From Rhabdophis nuchalis (taxonomy: Eukaryota; Chordata; Lepidosauria; Squamata; Natricidae), in NCBI GenBank assembly GCA_039707465.1, contig CM077648.1, positions 17,543,619 through 17,607,618 on the forward strand: DNA of 64,000 nt, in the 5' to 3' direction. A program made the translations under genes and the position numbers. Of this stretch, positions 33,010 through 43,665 are shown one piece after another. Within the stretch, counting starts at the first letter, position 1; the number at the start of each line of letters is the position of its first letter. Below the pieces are notes generated by a model. The model searched no databases, had not been told where the DNA came from, and saw nothing but the letters and a program-made list of their open reading frames with translations.

Positions 33010-33478
33010 CATACCTAGTTACCTGCGAGACCGCCTGCTGCCCCATACGTCCCTTCGACCGATACGCTCACATAGAGAGGGCCTTCTCTGGGTGCCGTCG
33101 ACCTGGCAATGCCGGCTGGCGACGCCCAGGGGAATGACCTTCTCTGCGATGGGCCCTACCCTCTGGAACGACCTGCCTCCCGAACTCCGTGTTATCTCGG
33201 ACCTCCACCTGTTCCGCCAGCGCTTAAAAACGCATTTGTTCCAGCTAGCCGGCCTGGCATATATTACCTGATTCCTCACTGTGTATTAATTTACCAAAGT
33301 TTTAATTTGCGGGTTTGAAGTATGTTTTTAGCACAGGGATGGATTTAATACTGCTTTTAGGATTGTTTATGTATATTTGTATCTGTTTTTAAATTTGCCT
33401 GTGCGCCGCCCCGGGTCCCTTGGTTGTGAGATGGGTGCGGGATATAAATATGAAAAATAAATAAATAAATAAAACAAA
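33010..33478 (+). mobile_element. L2-like LINE fragment with (AAAT)n tail
   Basis: Plus strand, 5'-truncated at the YLVTCETACCP-type region (33010). It includes HIERAFSGCR- and LWNDLPPELR-like segments in broken frames, then CGCCCCGGGTCCCTTGG and (AATA)n. It was inserted directly behind a host segment with an AGAAGGCAACATACC word. Confidence 0.75.
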
Positions 33479-33644
33479 TACAGTACATATTTAGAATCTG
33501 AGCGATTGTGTCAGGGGTGGGTTGCTGCCGGTTTGCTCTGTGCGCACTTCACACATGCGCATCAGACAGCTGGTCGGCATGCTTGCATGAAACCGAAAAC
33601 TCAGCTGCACACATGTGCACAGTTGCTTGTACATTGTGCAGAAC

Positions 33645-34685
33645 ATGAACATGCGGTGGTTCTCCTCCTACCTCTCCGGTCGATCGCAATTTGTGTTGGC
33701 AGGAGAGCAGAGGTCGACCTCGAGACCCCTCACTTGTGGGGTGCCTCAGGGGTCGGTCCTCTCGCCTCTCCTGTTCAACACATATATGAAGCCGCTGGGT
33801 GAGATCATCCGTGGTTTTGGGGTAGAGTACCACCTCTACGCTGACGATACGCAGCTGTATATATCTACCCCAAACCACCCCAACAATGCCGTAGCAGTGA
33901 TGTGCTAGTGCCTTGAAGCCATGCGGGCCTGGATGGGAAGTAACAGACTCAGACTCAACCCGTCCAAGACCGAGTGGCAGTGGTTTCCGGCATCCCGGTA
34001 CAACCAGTTGACTCCATCACTGGCCATAGGGGACGAACACCTTACTCCTGTGGAGGGGGCACGCAACTTGGCCGTCCTCCTGGATACCCGGCTGTCCATG
34101 GAAGATCAAGTGACAGCCGTGGCCAGGAGGGCGTTTTACCAGGTTCGCCTGGTACGCCAGTTGCGTCCCCTATTGGATCGGGATGCCCTTTGCACAGTCA
34201 CTCATGCCCTCGTGACATCCCGACTGGACTACTGTAATTCTCTCTACATGGGGCTCCCCTTGAGGTGCACCCGAAGACTTCAGCTTGTCCAGAATGCAGC
34301 CGCGCGAGCAATAATGGGAACCTCTAGGTTTACCCACATAACACCGCTCTTGCGCGAGCTGCATTGGCTGCCTGTTGTCTTTCGGGTGTGCTTCAAGGTG
34401 TTAGTTACCATCTTTAAAGCGCTCCATGGCTCGGGACCTAGTTATCTGCGGGATCGGATCCTGCCCCATACATCCCTGTGGCCGATTCGCTCCCACAGAG
34501 AGGGGCTTCTCCGGGTGCCGTCCACTAGGCTATGCCAGCGGGCGATGCCCAGGGGAAGGGCCTTCTCTGTGGCGGGCCCAGCACTCTGGAACGACCTTCC
34601 CCCCGAAATTAGAACAACCACGGACCTCCGCTCCTTCCGTCAAAAATTGAAAACACACTTTTTCTGCTTGGCCGGCCTAGGTTAG
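33645..34685 (+). pseudogene. L2-like reverse transcriptase fragment, one in-frame stop
   Basis: A single frame runs through nearly 350 codons. The first part has GVPQGSVLSPLLFNTYMKPL and YHLYADDTQLYI, the RT catalytic motif (YADD) and the preceding GVPQGS motif. A TAG at 33906-33908 interrupts it within a C-x-CLEAM context. The frame then continues MRAWMGSNRLRLNPSKTEW, HALVTSRLDYCNSLYMGLPL, LQLVQNAAARAIMGTSR, LLRELHWLPVVFRV, PALWNDLPPEIR and LKTHFFCLAGLG. The GVPQGSVL..YADDTQ style fits the L2/CR1 group rather than L1 or RTE. The endonuclease and N-terminal RT are absent. Confidence 0.87.
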
Positions 34686-34890
34686 TCTTCCGTCTTTTGA
34701 TAGGGCTTTAGGGGTTTTTAGTGTAATTTAATTTAGGGGATTTTAGCGCAGGGACAATTGTTTAATTCGTATTTTAACTATTTATCTTTCTATGTATTTT
34801 ACGTTGGTTTTTTATTTCCTGTGCACCGCTCCGAGTCCCTTCGGGGAGAGGAGGCAGTATACAAATAAAATGTATTATTATTATTATGAA
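33645..34890 (+). mobile_element. L2-like LINE, RT to 3' tail
   Basis: This is the longest LINE piece in the window. It runs from the middle of the RT domain to the 3' UTR hallmark CGCTCCGAGTCCCTTCGGGG and a short (ATT)n end. Orientation is plus. It sits inside a hAT-like element. Confidence 0.85.
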
Positions 34891-34944
34891 AAAATGACTA
34901 AAAAACAAGCCGGCAAGGGCAGCGGTGGCAGGGGAAACCCCCAC

Positions 34945-35038
34945 CCCCCAAAAAAGCATCAGGAATTTCTTGGAGTTTTGCTTATCATTCAAGAAGCTTC
35001 TTTCCTTTCTCCTTTCTCCTATGAAAAATAAATTGATT
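34945..35038. repeat. Direct repeat copy 2
   Basis: Counterpart of 32740-32840, about 2.2 kb away in the same orientation. It lies between the LINE's 3' end and the right half of the hAT element at 33512-35133. Confidence 0.75.
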
Positions 35039-35141
35039 CGAGGGCGTGGCCAGCCTGCCGGTTTGGCAACCCAATTCGAATTTCCACTACTGGTTCGCCC
35101 AAACTGGTGCAAACCGGTAGCAACCCACCTCTGAATTGCGC

Positions 35142-35979
35142 ATATTTGTTTGCAAATCCTCATAGCCTTTCCTTTGATTTTCTCTTTTCAGCCGGGTTGC
35201 CCCAACCTAATTTGAGCATTTCTTCCCATCACGAACGTCCAGTTTTGATTTTGATAATGTAGTTTTACTCGAGATGAACTTGGCCCATTTGACTTAACTT
35301 CGGTTCTTTCTTTTGCTACGGATATTTTTCACCACGGGTCTTTTGCCAAAGATATTCTTGAACGAATAAAAATCCCCATCTGCAGTCAGCGTGTGTCAGT
35401 GACTCAACTCAGCACTTTCCAAAATAAACAGCTACTAATGAAGCTAAGGAACAATATGAGAGAAAAGGGTACCAGACATGCAGCTTTGGGGGATCCCTGA
35501 ACCAACAGCTTTGAAGATCAAAAAATAAGCTTTGGTGACTTCTCTGAATTTACTTCCAAATGTCTTTATCTGATTGCTTAAACGAAACTGAAATGAATGC
35601 ACAAAAAGATTTCCACTGTGCCTATTTGCACAGACACCGGGGAAATAATAATTGGAGGTTTGAAGCCTATGGAGATGCTAGACCCAGATAAAAGAAAAGA
35701 ACAAAGCTCTTTTTTCCCCTTTTTATTGAGAAAACACAGCTTTGTTATATGCCTAGTGAATAGGAAAACAACCTTCCTTGCGTTATCCTACCTCTTAACC
35801 TGCCTGCCAAACCCATCAAGCTACACATGTTTTCAGTTCATACATTAGAATTAACATCTCCTCTCTGGCATGATCTTAAGCACATATGCAAAAAGAATTC
35901 CTCAGTTCCCATCTTTTTGTGAGAGATAAAATATTTGGGCTCTTTTGGAAAACATGACCAAATTTGGGAAGATGTGTTT
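35142..35979. other. No firm feature
   Basis: A 35593-35700 reading (TDTGEIIIGGLKPMEMLDPD then KRKEQ) is faintly protein-like, after a TATTTGCACAG acceptor-like site, but no donor follows and the frame turns into hydrophobic noise. Nothing else is seen. Confidence 0.35.
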
Positions 35980-36533
35980 TGCAAAGGCAGTGTTGGTGAA
36001 CCTTTTTGGCACTGGGTGCTGAAACAAGAGCGCACATGTGCACAAGTGGTGGGTTTCTACCGGTTCGGACTGGTTTGGCTAAACCAGTAGTAGTTTGGCG
36101 ACCTGAGTCACTAGAACTGGCAGCGCCCCAGGCCTGCCACACACCCAAACCGATCTCCGGGTGCCACCGTAGGCACCGCCATTTTGTTTTTTTGCTTCTG
36201 CGCATGAGCAGAAGAGTAGCTCCCTGGTGCGCATTTGTGCAGTGGGAAGCTAAGCTTCTGGTTTCTGGCATGTATGCACATGTGAAGACAAGCTGGCCAG
36301 TGCGCATGTGCATGCCAAAAACCAAAAGTTCAGCTTCCTGGCACATGCATGCGCTCTGGGGAGCTGTTCTTCTGATTTTCGGCACTCCCGTGTACGCGAA
36401 GACCAACTGGCTGGCATGCATGTGCACACTGAAACCTGGAAGAGCAACGGGCGACGGCTAGCATGCCTGGAGAGATAGCTCTACGTGCCACTTCCGGCAT
36501 GCGTGCCATAGGTTCACCATAAGGGTGCTAAGG
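35980..36533. mobile_element. hAT element with another hAT-like piece inside
   Basis: The outer element is 35988-36525: CAGTGTTGGTGAACC and GGTTCACCATAAGGG ends, TSD TGCAAAGG/TGCTAAGG (7/8). From 36045 an ACCGGTT-family sequence is embedded (GTGGTGGGTTTCTACCGG, GCTTCTGCGCATGAGCAG). The inner right terminus is unclear. Confidence 0.7.
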
Positions 36534-37189
36534 CATGGAGCAGAAATAAAGAACAAAGATTCTCTTTCTTATTAAATTGGGCAATTTGTCAGAAGTATTT
36601 TTCAGGGAACAAGCTGGCATTGAAGTAACCAGAACCTGTTCCAAGGTCTTCTGTTCTCTAGAGAAATAAAGAAAAGTTAACTAAGAACGATGATAAGTAC
36701 GTAATATCTTTTTATGTATTTGTTTCTAAATCTAATATTTTGTCTCTGGCGATTATTGGCTCTATAGAAATTTAGTTTTTGTGTATTTATGCAAATTGTC
36801 AACTATTTGCATTACAGATGCTTCTACATCACAGCAAGCCAGAATCGTCTTGGGATATGCTCAGATTTTTATATTTTCCTGCATATTTTTCTGCAGGATG
36901 TTCTTCTAAATTGCTGTGTATGATTTAAACAGGCATTTCCTCCATCACTGATTATGCTCACATGTAGCTACTTAACATTAGAAAGGAGGACTTTTGAAAA
37001 TAATCTCTATTTTTTCCCCTTCCCTTCATTATTCAGATAACATTCAATTAATCACAATATACTGTGGACTCTGTGTTCCACAGGGAGAGGATGATTTCCT
37101 CTGACAAAAAAAAATGAATTATTTCTTTTTTAATTGTTTGTTGCGCTGTCAGCCAGATATTCAATCTGGATTTGGCATTTTTATCCGCC
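36534..37189. other. No recognisable feature
   Basis: AT-rich non-coding DNA. Confidence 0.4.
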
Positions 37190-38008
37190 TATCAAGTTCT
37201 TCTAAGGACCTGGGATAGTCAAATGATAATGTTTTGTGGTGTTAGAGGCGTGTTGCCGCATTATATAAGCTCTTCCGAGTAAAGCTTCCTTTTTGCAATT
37301 GACCGATGATGAATTTGTCAATGCTAATGGTGTGGTATTTCAGTTGTTTAGGATTGTGCCCAACCCCACTGTTAATATTGCTACTACCTTTGTTTCTTTT
37401 ACCACTTCTACTTGTAGATCTTTGTACTTTGTTATTGTTGTTGTTATTGTTGTTATTACATTAAACATTAAACTCAGTCCACTGAACATTTAAAAATGTA
37501 CCACAAATGTCATTGACTGGCTCGATGGTTGATACAGGTTGCTGCCAGCATCCTAGGCATCAACCAAGTATCTTCTTAAAATGTACGATGTTTCGAATAG
37601 CACAGTTTTTTTTTGCAGTTCTGCTGGTGTTATTGCAGAAAGATGCAATTTCTTGATGTATTTTGTAAAATTCTTGGACATGGTACCAAGTACCCCAATG
37701 ACAATGGGTATCACTGTTACATGTTTCATAACTAATCATGTAGTTTCAATGGCCAGGTCATGATATTTTGTGATTTTTTTCCAGTTCTTTTTCTTCAACT
37801 CTGGCATCACCTGGTACAGCTGCTATTATTATTATTATTATTACTTTATTCATAAAACATGAAACTCAGCCAACTGAACATTTAAAAATGTATTGCAAAT
37901 ATTATTGACTGGTGCTAATGGTTGACACAGTTTGCTGCCAGCATCCTAGGTATCAACCAAGTATCTTCGTAGAGTGTAAGATGTTCCAAGTACCACCGTT
38001 TTTTGCAG

Positions 38009-38063
<55 letters not shown>

Positions 38064-38640
38064 TGTGGTTAATCTTTGGTGAGATTCAGAGCCTTTGGGG
38101 CTGGTTGGTAGCTCAACAGCTCGAGGCCTAACCAAGGACCTAGGAACTGTTAAGGTAACGTCAGAGGATATAAGCTGTTCCAAGTAGGGTGGTTTTTTGG
38201 AGAGTCAGAATGTTCAAGTCAGGTAAATTTAGAATTTCTAAATAGCGAGGTAGCCCTTTAGATATTGCTCCAAGGGCTCCAATTACAATCGGGACAACAC
38301 ACAATTTCTTTTTCCGCAGTCGCTCAACTTCAATTTGAAAGTTCCGGTACTTTGTGATTTTTTTTCTTGCTGCTTATTTTCAATTCGTGCATCACCAGGT
38401 ATTGCAATGTCACTGAACCATACTTTTTTTCTTTTCAACTATTGTTGTTGTTGTTGTTATTATTCTTATCTTTTATTCATTAAACATGAAACTTAGTCAA
38501 CTGAACATTTAAAAATGTATCGCAAATGATTGACTGGCTCTGATAGTTGATGCGGGTTGCTGCCAGCATCCTAGGTATCAACCAAGTATCTTCTTATTAT
38601 TATTGTTGTTATCTTACATTATCTCATATAACCCTTATTA
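37190..38640 (-). mobile_element. Stack of R2/R4-like LINE 3' ends, minus strand
   Basis: At least four 5'-truncated fragments lie in the same orientation, each with an (ATT)n or (GTT)n tail at its low-coordinate side: 37190-37430, ~37435-37820, ~37825-38010 and ~38015-38430, with a further tail from ~38440. The shared 3' UTR words TTAAACATGAAACT.AG.CA and TTGCTGCCAGCATCCTAGG recur at 37480-37560, 37870-37950 and 38490-38580. The 38200-38360 part encodes, on the minus strand, VVPIVIGALGAISKGLPRYL and LQKTTLLGTAYIL in one reading. Clade assignment is inferred. Confidence 0.65.
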
Positions 38641-39050
38641 TTCGTTGAGTAAGTGCATAGGTTGCGGGAGCCCTATTCCTCCCATATGTTGAAGTTCAAG
38701 AGATATTCTCCTGAAAGATAGAGCACAGTGGCAAGAATTGCCAAGATGCCATATGATGTGGAAATACAAAAGATTAATGGAGAGAAGATTTGAGATTTCT
38801 AGGCTTTTTACCCACTAAATTCTAGTCCATAAAGGTAAAAGATTGGAAGTCTCAAGTCTTCTGTGCCTCAATCTTGTTGCTGTGTCTAAAGGATTATATG
38901 TGCAAGCCTTACTGTAACTGATCACAGTAATGATGACAGCAGATGTCTTTATGTGTGGGCCAATCTGTGGTATGCCCATGGCATACGGAAGATTGTGACT
39001 TGAAATGTAAGAGAAGTAAATAGTAGAGAACATGCATTAGTGAATGAATG
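38641..39050. other. No recognisable feature
   Basis: Non-coding DNA leading into a tetranucleotide repeat. Confidence 0.4.
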
Positions 39051-39118
39051 AATGATTAAATGATTGATTGATTGATTGATTGAATGAATGAATGAATGTA
39101 TGTATGTATGTATGAATT
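39035..39118. repeat. Tetranucleotide microsatellite, (GAAT)n/(GATT)n/(GTAT)n
   Basis: Adjacent blocks of GAAT, GATT, GAAT and GTAT units, diverging stepwise from each other. Confidence 0.95.
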
Positions 39119-39652
39119 CATGCATGAATGGAAAAAAATTGTCTGGGAAACCAACAGAAAGGAGAAGAATGCAAATGAAGGTGGCTCGATCTTGTAATGT
39201 TGAGGCTACCTGCAGGGAAGTGAAAGTATAGATTTCATTATAAATGGAAATAGCTAAAGGTTATGTCATAAAGCATGAACTGCCCTGGCATGCAAATTGT
39301 TGTGGGGGTCATACAAAAGTCATCATCGGCTGATAACCATTTTGGGAAAAGCTGTGCAGTGGTTTGGATCTGTAGAGTACCATAAAAAAAATCTTAAAAT
39401 ATGTAAGTGGTTCACCCATAGAGGGGTGGGGCTCTTTGTGTAACATGTGAATGAAAACTCTATTCTTGTTCGACAGCTAGTTGGAATATGCTATTGTCTA
39501 TTCTATGCCCATCTAGTCTAGCTGTATGTTCTCCTAGTGACCAACCAACTGTACAGGGCACCCCAGATGGCTTTCAGAGATAGTAACAGTAAACACTAAT
39601 AGCCATTGATAGCCTGAAGTACAACTCATGAAAAAGGGTATTCATTTGAAAG

Positions 39653-39815
39653 AATAGAGTGGAGTGGAGTGGAGTGGAGTGGAGTGGAATGGAATGGAAT
39701 GGAATGGAATGGAATGGAATGGAATAGAATAGAATAGAATAGAATAGAATCAGAGTTGGAAGGGACCTTGGAGATCTTCTAATCCACCCCCCTGCTCAGA
39801 CAGGAAACCCTATAA
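39653..39815 (-). mobile_element. CR1 LINE 3' end with pentanucleotide tail
   Basis: (AGTGG)n, (AATGG)n and (AATAG)n blocks (39655-39750) are followed by CAGAGTTGGAAGGGACCTTGG and CTTCTAATCCACCCCCCTGC, the classic amniote CR1 3' terminus. Minus orientation, severely 5'-truncated. Confidence 0.8.
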
Positions 39816-40628
39816 TATTGATAAAGTGCCTTATGTAGTTGTCACAATTTTGGATCAAAGCTGTATGAGAAATTGGCATCAACAAAATTTGGAAACCAAA
39901 CTGTTGCATTATTATTTTTCTTCAGCAAGTTACAAGAAATGTACTTTTGCAAGTGCAAAAATGTATTATATGTTTCTTTCTTTAGAGACGGCCTATAATA
40001 AAGTGAACCGGCTTGAATTATAAATTTATCTTATGTCAGATTTGCCTGTATTTTACCAAGTGATTTCCACTCCGATAAATTGATGAATATGAATTGGAAA
40101 AAAATTAACACATTAAAATCAAAGTTTGAATGTGAAGTGAATTTCTGCAGATTGTATATAAATAACAAAAAACCCCTCAGAAATAGTGGGTGAATATTTG
40201 AACCTTAACAGAATGTGTGCTAAAGATAAGGGAATGGAAGAAATGTTAAGCTCTACAAATGCTGTTAAGAAGGTCACAGGTAATATGTTATCTGTTGCAA
40301 GGAATTCATGTTTGTCAGAATAAATGAAAATGTCTTTGTAAGAGACAAATGTGAAAGTTGGGTAAATTTGGAAAAAAAATACAAAAGTAAGGACAATGCA
40401 GTGACAGTGGATTACTTAAGCACATGTGTAGAAATAGATCAATAATGAATTGGTGCAGAATGGATTGCTACGGAAGTAATCCATCAAGACAAAGGGAATA
40501 AATATTATATCTTAAACGAAATATGAAAAGGAAAAGTGTGTCGGTCAAGACAAATGGGGATTGTAGAGGCATGGTTAGATGAGGAACAACAATAACAAAA
40601 ACAAATAGAGGTAATTAAAGAAGCAGTG
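39816..40628. other. No recognisable feature
   Basis: AT-rich DNA, A-rich around 40330-40400. No credible exon. Confidence 0.35.
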
Positions 40629-41440
40629 TGTCAGTCTCTGCTTTGCTTATTTGCTTTCGGCTGCCATAGAAACGGGGGCATGGGTGGGGGCATGGTATGT
40701 GGGGTGGGAATAAATGGTACAGGAGGTGATATGGAAAAGGGAGTTTTCTTCTCACCATCTTCTGCGCATGCTGGTGGCTGATGTTTGGACCTGGTGAAGG
40801 CCAACCGTCCTGCATACCCACCTGATGATGCTTTCTGGAGATGCAACCCACATGACACCTATGGGAATTGCAGATTGGACACTGGGGTGGGGTTGTTAGA
40901 GGGAGGGGGCTGGGTAATCGTTTGATATGTATGGGTTCGTGCCAGTGGTGGGTTTCAAATTTTTTAGAACCTACTCTGTAGGTGTGGCCTATTTTGTGGG
41001 CGTGGCTTGGTAGTCATGTGACAGGGTGGGAGTGGCCACCTTTTAAAATGTGGTGAAACTCATTTAACAACGCTCTTGCTTAGCAACCAAAATTTTGGAC
41101 TCAATTGTGATGATAAATTCTTTCTTTCTTTCTTTTTTCCTTCCTTCCTTCCTTTCCTTTCCTTTCCTTCCCGTTGGGTCCCTGGCAGCGGCGGGCCAGA
41201 TTTACTTCCAGGTATGCCGGTGGAACCCCCTCTCACCAGTTCTCTAAATTTCACCAACCGGCTCTCACGAGTAGGTGCGAGCCTGCAGAAACCTACCACT
41301 GGTTCGCGCCTTTCTGACTCAGATCTTGCTTTACTTTCACTGCTATCTTTTCATAACCAGAAGTAAAAGTACTTTTTAATTCCACAAACAATGGCGTTGG
41401 GAATTTCCTTTCTTGGTTACTGACGGAGGCCCGCCTGACA
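40629..41440 (-). mobile_element. Gypsy LTR (TGTCAGG family) interrupted by a hAT
   Basis: Minus orientation. 40629-40942 and 41310-41440 together match the solo LTR at 13165-13597 in reverse: TTTCGGCTGCCATAGAAACG, CATGATGATGC-type words, GTTTGATATGTATGGGTTCG, AGATCTTGCTTTAC, CCGCCTGACA at the right edge. The hAT at 40943-41301 splits it. The C-to-G-rich ORFs near 40615-40858 are LTR translations. Confidence 0.8.
40935..41309 (-). mobile_element. hAT-like element inserted into an LTR
   Basis: The element is 40943-41301 (359 bp), CAGTGGTGGGTTTCAAATTT to GCAGAAACCTACCACTG, with TSD GTTCGTGC/GTTCGCGC (7/8). It is an inverted relative of 19229-19660, sharing GCAACCAAAATTTTGGACTC and a (TTTC)n/(CCTT)n tract. 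Confidence 0.85.
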
Positions 41441-41690
41441 TTAAGCAAGATCAAGAACGGTTAGTCAGGGTCTGTTGTACTGGGGAAGCCTAGACATGGT
41501 ATCAGCCATAAAGTTCTTCCCCCCCTGGGATGTATTTGAGGGTAAAGTTGAAATGGTTGAAATGCTGTGTCCAGCGCGCTTGTTTCAGCGATCTTCCTTT
41601 TGCACAAGGAAGAAGCAGAATTTGTTTTTCTTACAATCAATTGGGTCTGATTCTCAGCGATTGAAGTCCCTAGCAAGATTTGCCATTGCC
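41441..41690 (-). pseudogene. Gypsy pol fragment (RNase H end)
   Basis: On the minus strand, just upstream of the LTR, the sequence reads, with a frame break, QRALDTAFQPFQLYPQIHPG and GKNFMADTMSRLPQYNRP. This resembles the Gypsy RNase H end (RW...F.F....PG.KN..AD.LSR.P). The pol reading runs into the LTR with integrase missing, so this element too is internally deleted. Confidence 0.65.
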
Positions 41691-41934
41691 TCCTTCCTAG
41701 GTCTGGGAGAAATGGACAGGCTCCATAGTCACCCAGCTCACTTTGTGGCTAAGGTGGGAATAGAATTCATCTGCTAATTTCTAGCCTGATACTGTAACCA
41801 TGACACCAAACAGGCTTTGGGGGATAAGATAGAGGGATATAAAAATATGAAGACAAATAGCAAATTGTATGGAGCAAGTTAGATTTAACTATTTTGAACC
41901 AGTCGCTTCAAATTCTAAGGGACTGGTTTGCACA

Positions 41935-42135
41935 AAACTCAGCAGCACTTTTTCGTGCTGATAGGATTGCCAAGATGATCGCCAACATCTGATGACAGAT
42001 ATGGCAGAAGAAGAAGAAGAAACTAGAATCTCTAGTTTCTGAGCTGCATATCGCACGTTTGTGAGATTATGTATCGAAAGCCAGTTTATTGTATTGGTGA
42101 AGGCATCGGGCCAGAAACCTGGGCAACCTGTGCAC
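41935..42135 (-). mobile_element. RTE-like LINE C-terminal fragment
   Basis: The words GACTGGTTTGCACAAAACTC, TTGCCAAGATGATCGCCAAC and GACAGATATGGCAGAAGAAG match, in the opposite orientation, the fragments at 45670 and 60957. The coding sense there reads FGQNSTVLF, RIANMIANVR. Since the words here are read on the plus strand, this copy is inverted relative to 45670; the strand call is tentative. Confidence 0.55.
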
Positions 42136-42465
42136 TCTGAGCCCTAGGAGGCAAAAAGAAAAGAAAAGAAAAAAGATTATATAGCCCATTGGTAGTTTAT
42201 CATTTGTCAGCATCATTTAATCTTTCCATCGTTTGCCATTCATCCAAGTTATCAGAGGGTCAGATGACTTAAATCATAGCTTGCTGCATCATGGTTTATT
42301 GAATTTATGTAAGCTTGCCTGGCTCAACCAATCAGCAGTGAATACACTAAAGAAAGGAACTGAGTCAATCCCTATTCAGTTGCCTGTAGTTAGCATAGCA
42401 GGTAAGAACAGATCATCTTGAAATTGCCAGCTTCAGTTGCCAGGGAAAGGACAGGAAAACTGTTG
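42136..42465. other. No recognisable feature
   Basis: Non-coding DNA with an A-rich patch near 42155-42175. Confidence 0.4.
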
Positions 42466-42976
42466 TTACAATCCAGGGGTGGGTTCCTGCCAGTTCTAAC
42501 CTCTTCCATAGAAGAGGTTCCACAAATCTACAGGGCCGTTTAGAACCAGTTCCAGCTCCCTTCCCTCACCCATCCTCACATCATCAAGATGAAGAGTGAG
42601 AGGAGGAATTCTGAGAGTTGAAGTCCACAAGTCTTAAAGCTGTCAAGTTTGAACACCCCTAGGGTGTTTTTTTCTAAAGGTTTAGGGGTGCAAAGATCTT
42701 GTAACTTGACAGCTTTAAGACTTGCGTGTTTCAAATGCCAGATTTCCTGAACCAACATTTTGGTTGCTGAGCAAGAGCGTTGTTAAGTGAGTTTCACCAC
42801 ATTTTACAAGTTGGCCATGCCCACCCAGTCACATGACATCCAAGCCCCTCCCACCCAGTCACATGGCCAGCAAGCCCCTCCCACCCAGTCACATGGCCAG
42901 CAAGCCCCTCCCACAAAGCAGACCACACTTACAGAAGAGGTTCTATATATTTTTGATACCCACCACTGTTACATGC
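42466..42976. mobile_element. hAT-like element with inner MITE and 30-bp tandem repeat
   Basis: The element is 42474-42968, CAGGGGTGGGTTCCTGCC to GATACCCACCACTG, flanks TTACAATC/TTACATGC (6/8). A worn palindromic MITE (AGAGTTGAAGTCCACAAGTC ... GACAGCTTTAAGACTTGCG) occupies about 42603-42752. A 30-bp unit (CCACCCAGTCACATGGCCAG plus CAAGCCCCTC) is repeated about three times at 42827-42913 and gives a ten-residue repeat in one frame; this is not a gene. Confidence 0.7.
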
Positions 42977-43665
42977 ACTAAACCTTGAATCCCAACACTG
43001 CTCAAACTATATCCTGTTCATGCAAAGGTTGTGAGTCTTGTGAGGTTGTGGGTAGTACTGCTGAGTGTCAGTATGTCTGACAATATCTCCCTTGCCAGAC
43101 TTGTGGCTGTATTTCTTTCACTGGATTTTCATAATTTAGAAAAGGGAACTGGTATGATGCGAAGCAAAGTGAAACGTGCTGCAGCTCGGGAAGGTTTAAA
43201 TAGCTTTTAATAAACTTTGTCAGGAAAGACTCGTTCTGGTTGTTCAGCTAGTGAAACTATATGGATCAATATCCATAGAAAAGCTCTTTATACTGCAAAC
43301 CAACTCAGACCAACTCTTAAAGAAGAGCAACTAAGATGATGAAAGGCCTGGAGACAAAAACATATGAAGAACGGTTGCAGGATTTGGGTTCGGCTAGTCT
43401 AGAGAAAAAGAAGGATTAGGCGGGACATGATAGTAGTATTCCAGTGTTGGAAAGGTTGCCACAAAGAAGAGGGGGGTCAAATTATTCTCCAAAGCACCGG
43501 AGAGCAGGACAAGAAACAGTGGATGGAAGCCAATCAAGGAGAGAAGCAACCTGAAAATGGGGGGGAAAGTTCCTAACAGTGAGGACAATTAATGAGTGAA
43601 CAGCTTGCCTTCAGATGTTGTAGGGGCTTCTTAAGAAAATACTGGACAGTCACTTCTCTGAAATG

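Larger units (their letters stand above)
33504..35141. mobile_element. hAT-like element (ACCGGTT family) carrying an L2-like LINE
   Basis: The left terminus is CAGGGGTGGGTTGCTGCCGG at 33512 and the right terminus GGTAGCAACCCACCTCTG ends at 35133. The flanks GATTGTGT/AATTGCGC agree at 5/8 with only transitions between them. The LINE occupies roughly 33645-34890 and the direct repeat 34945-35038 lies near the right half. Confidence 0.65.

Noticed and set aside
33109..33318. Short ORFs near the LINE tail
   Set aside because: Out-of-frame shadows of the L2-like LINE C-terminus.
35597..35848. 83-aa ORF with TDTGEIIIGGLKPMEML
   Set aside because: No donor or stop in a sensible place; the latter half is hydrophobic noise.
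42827..42913. CRISPR-like array
   Set aside because: Contiguous 30-bp tandem units with no spacers, inside a hAT element of a eukaryotic genome.
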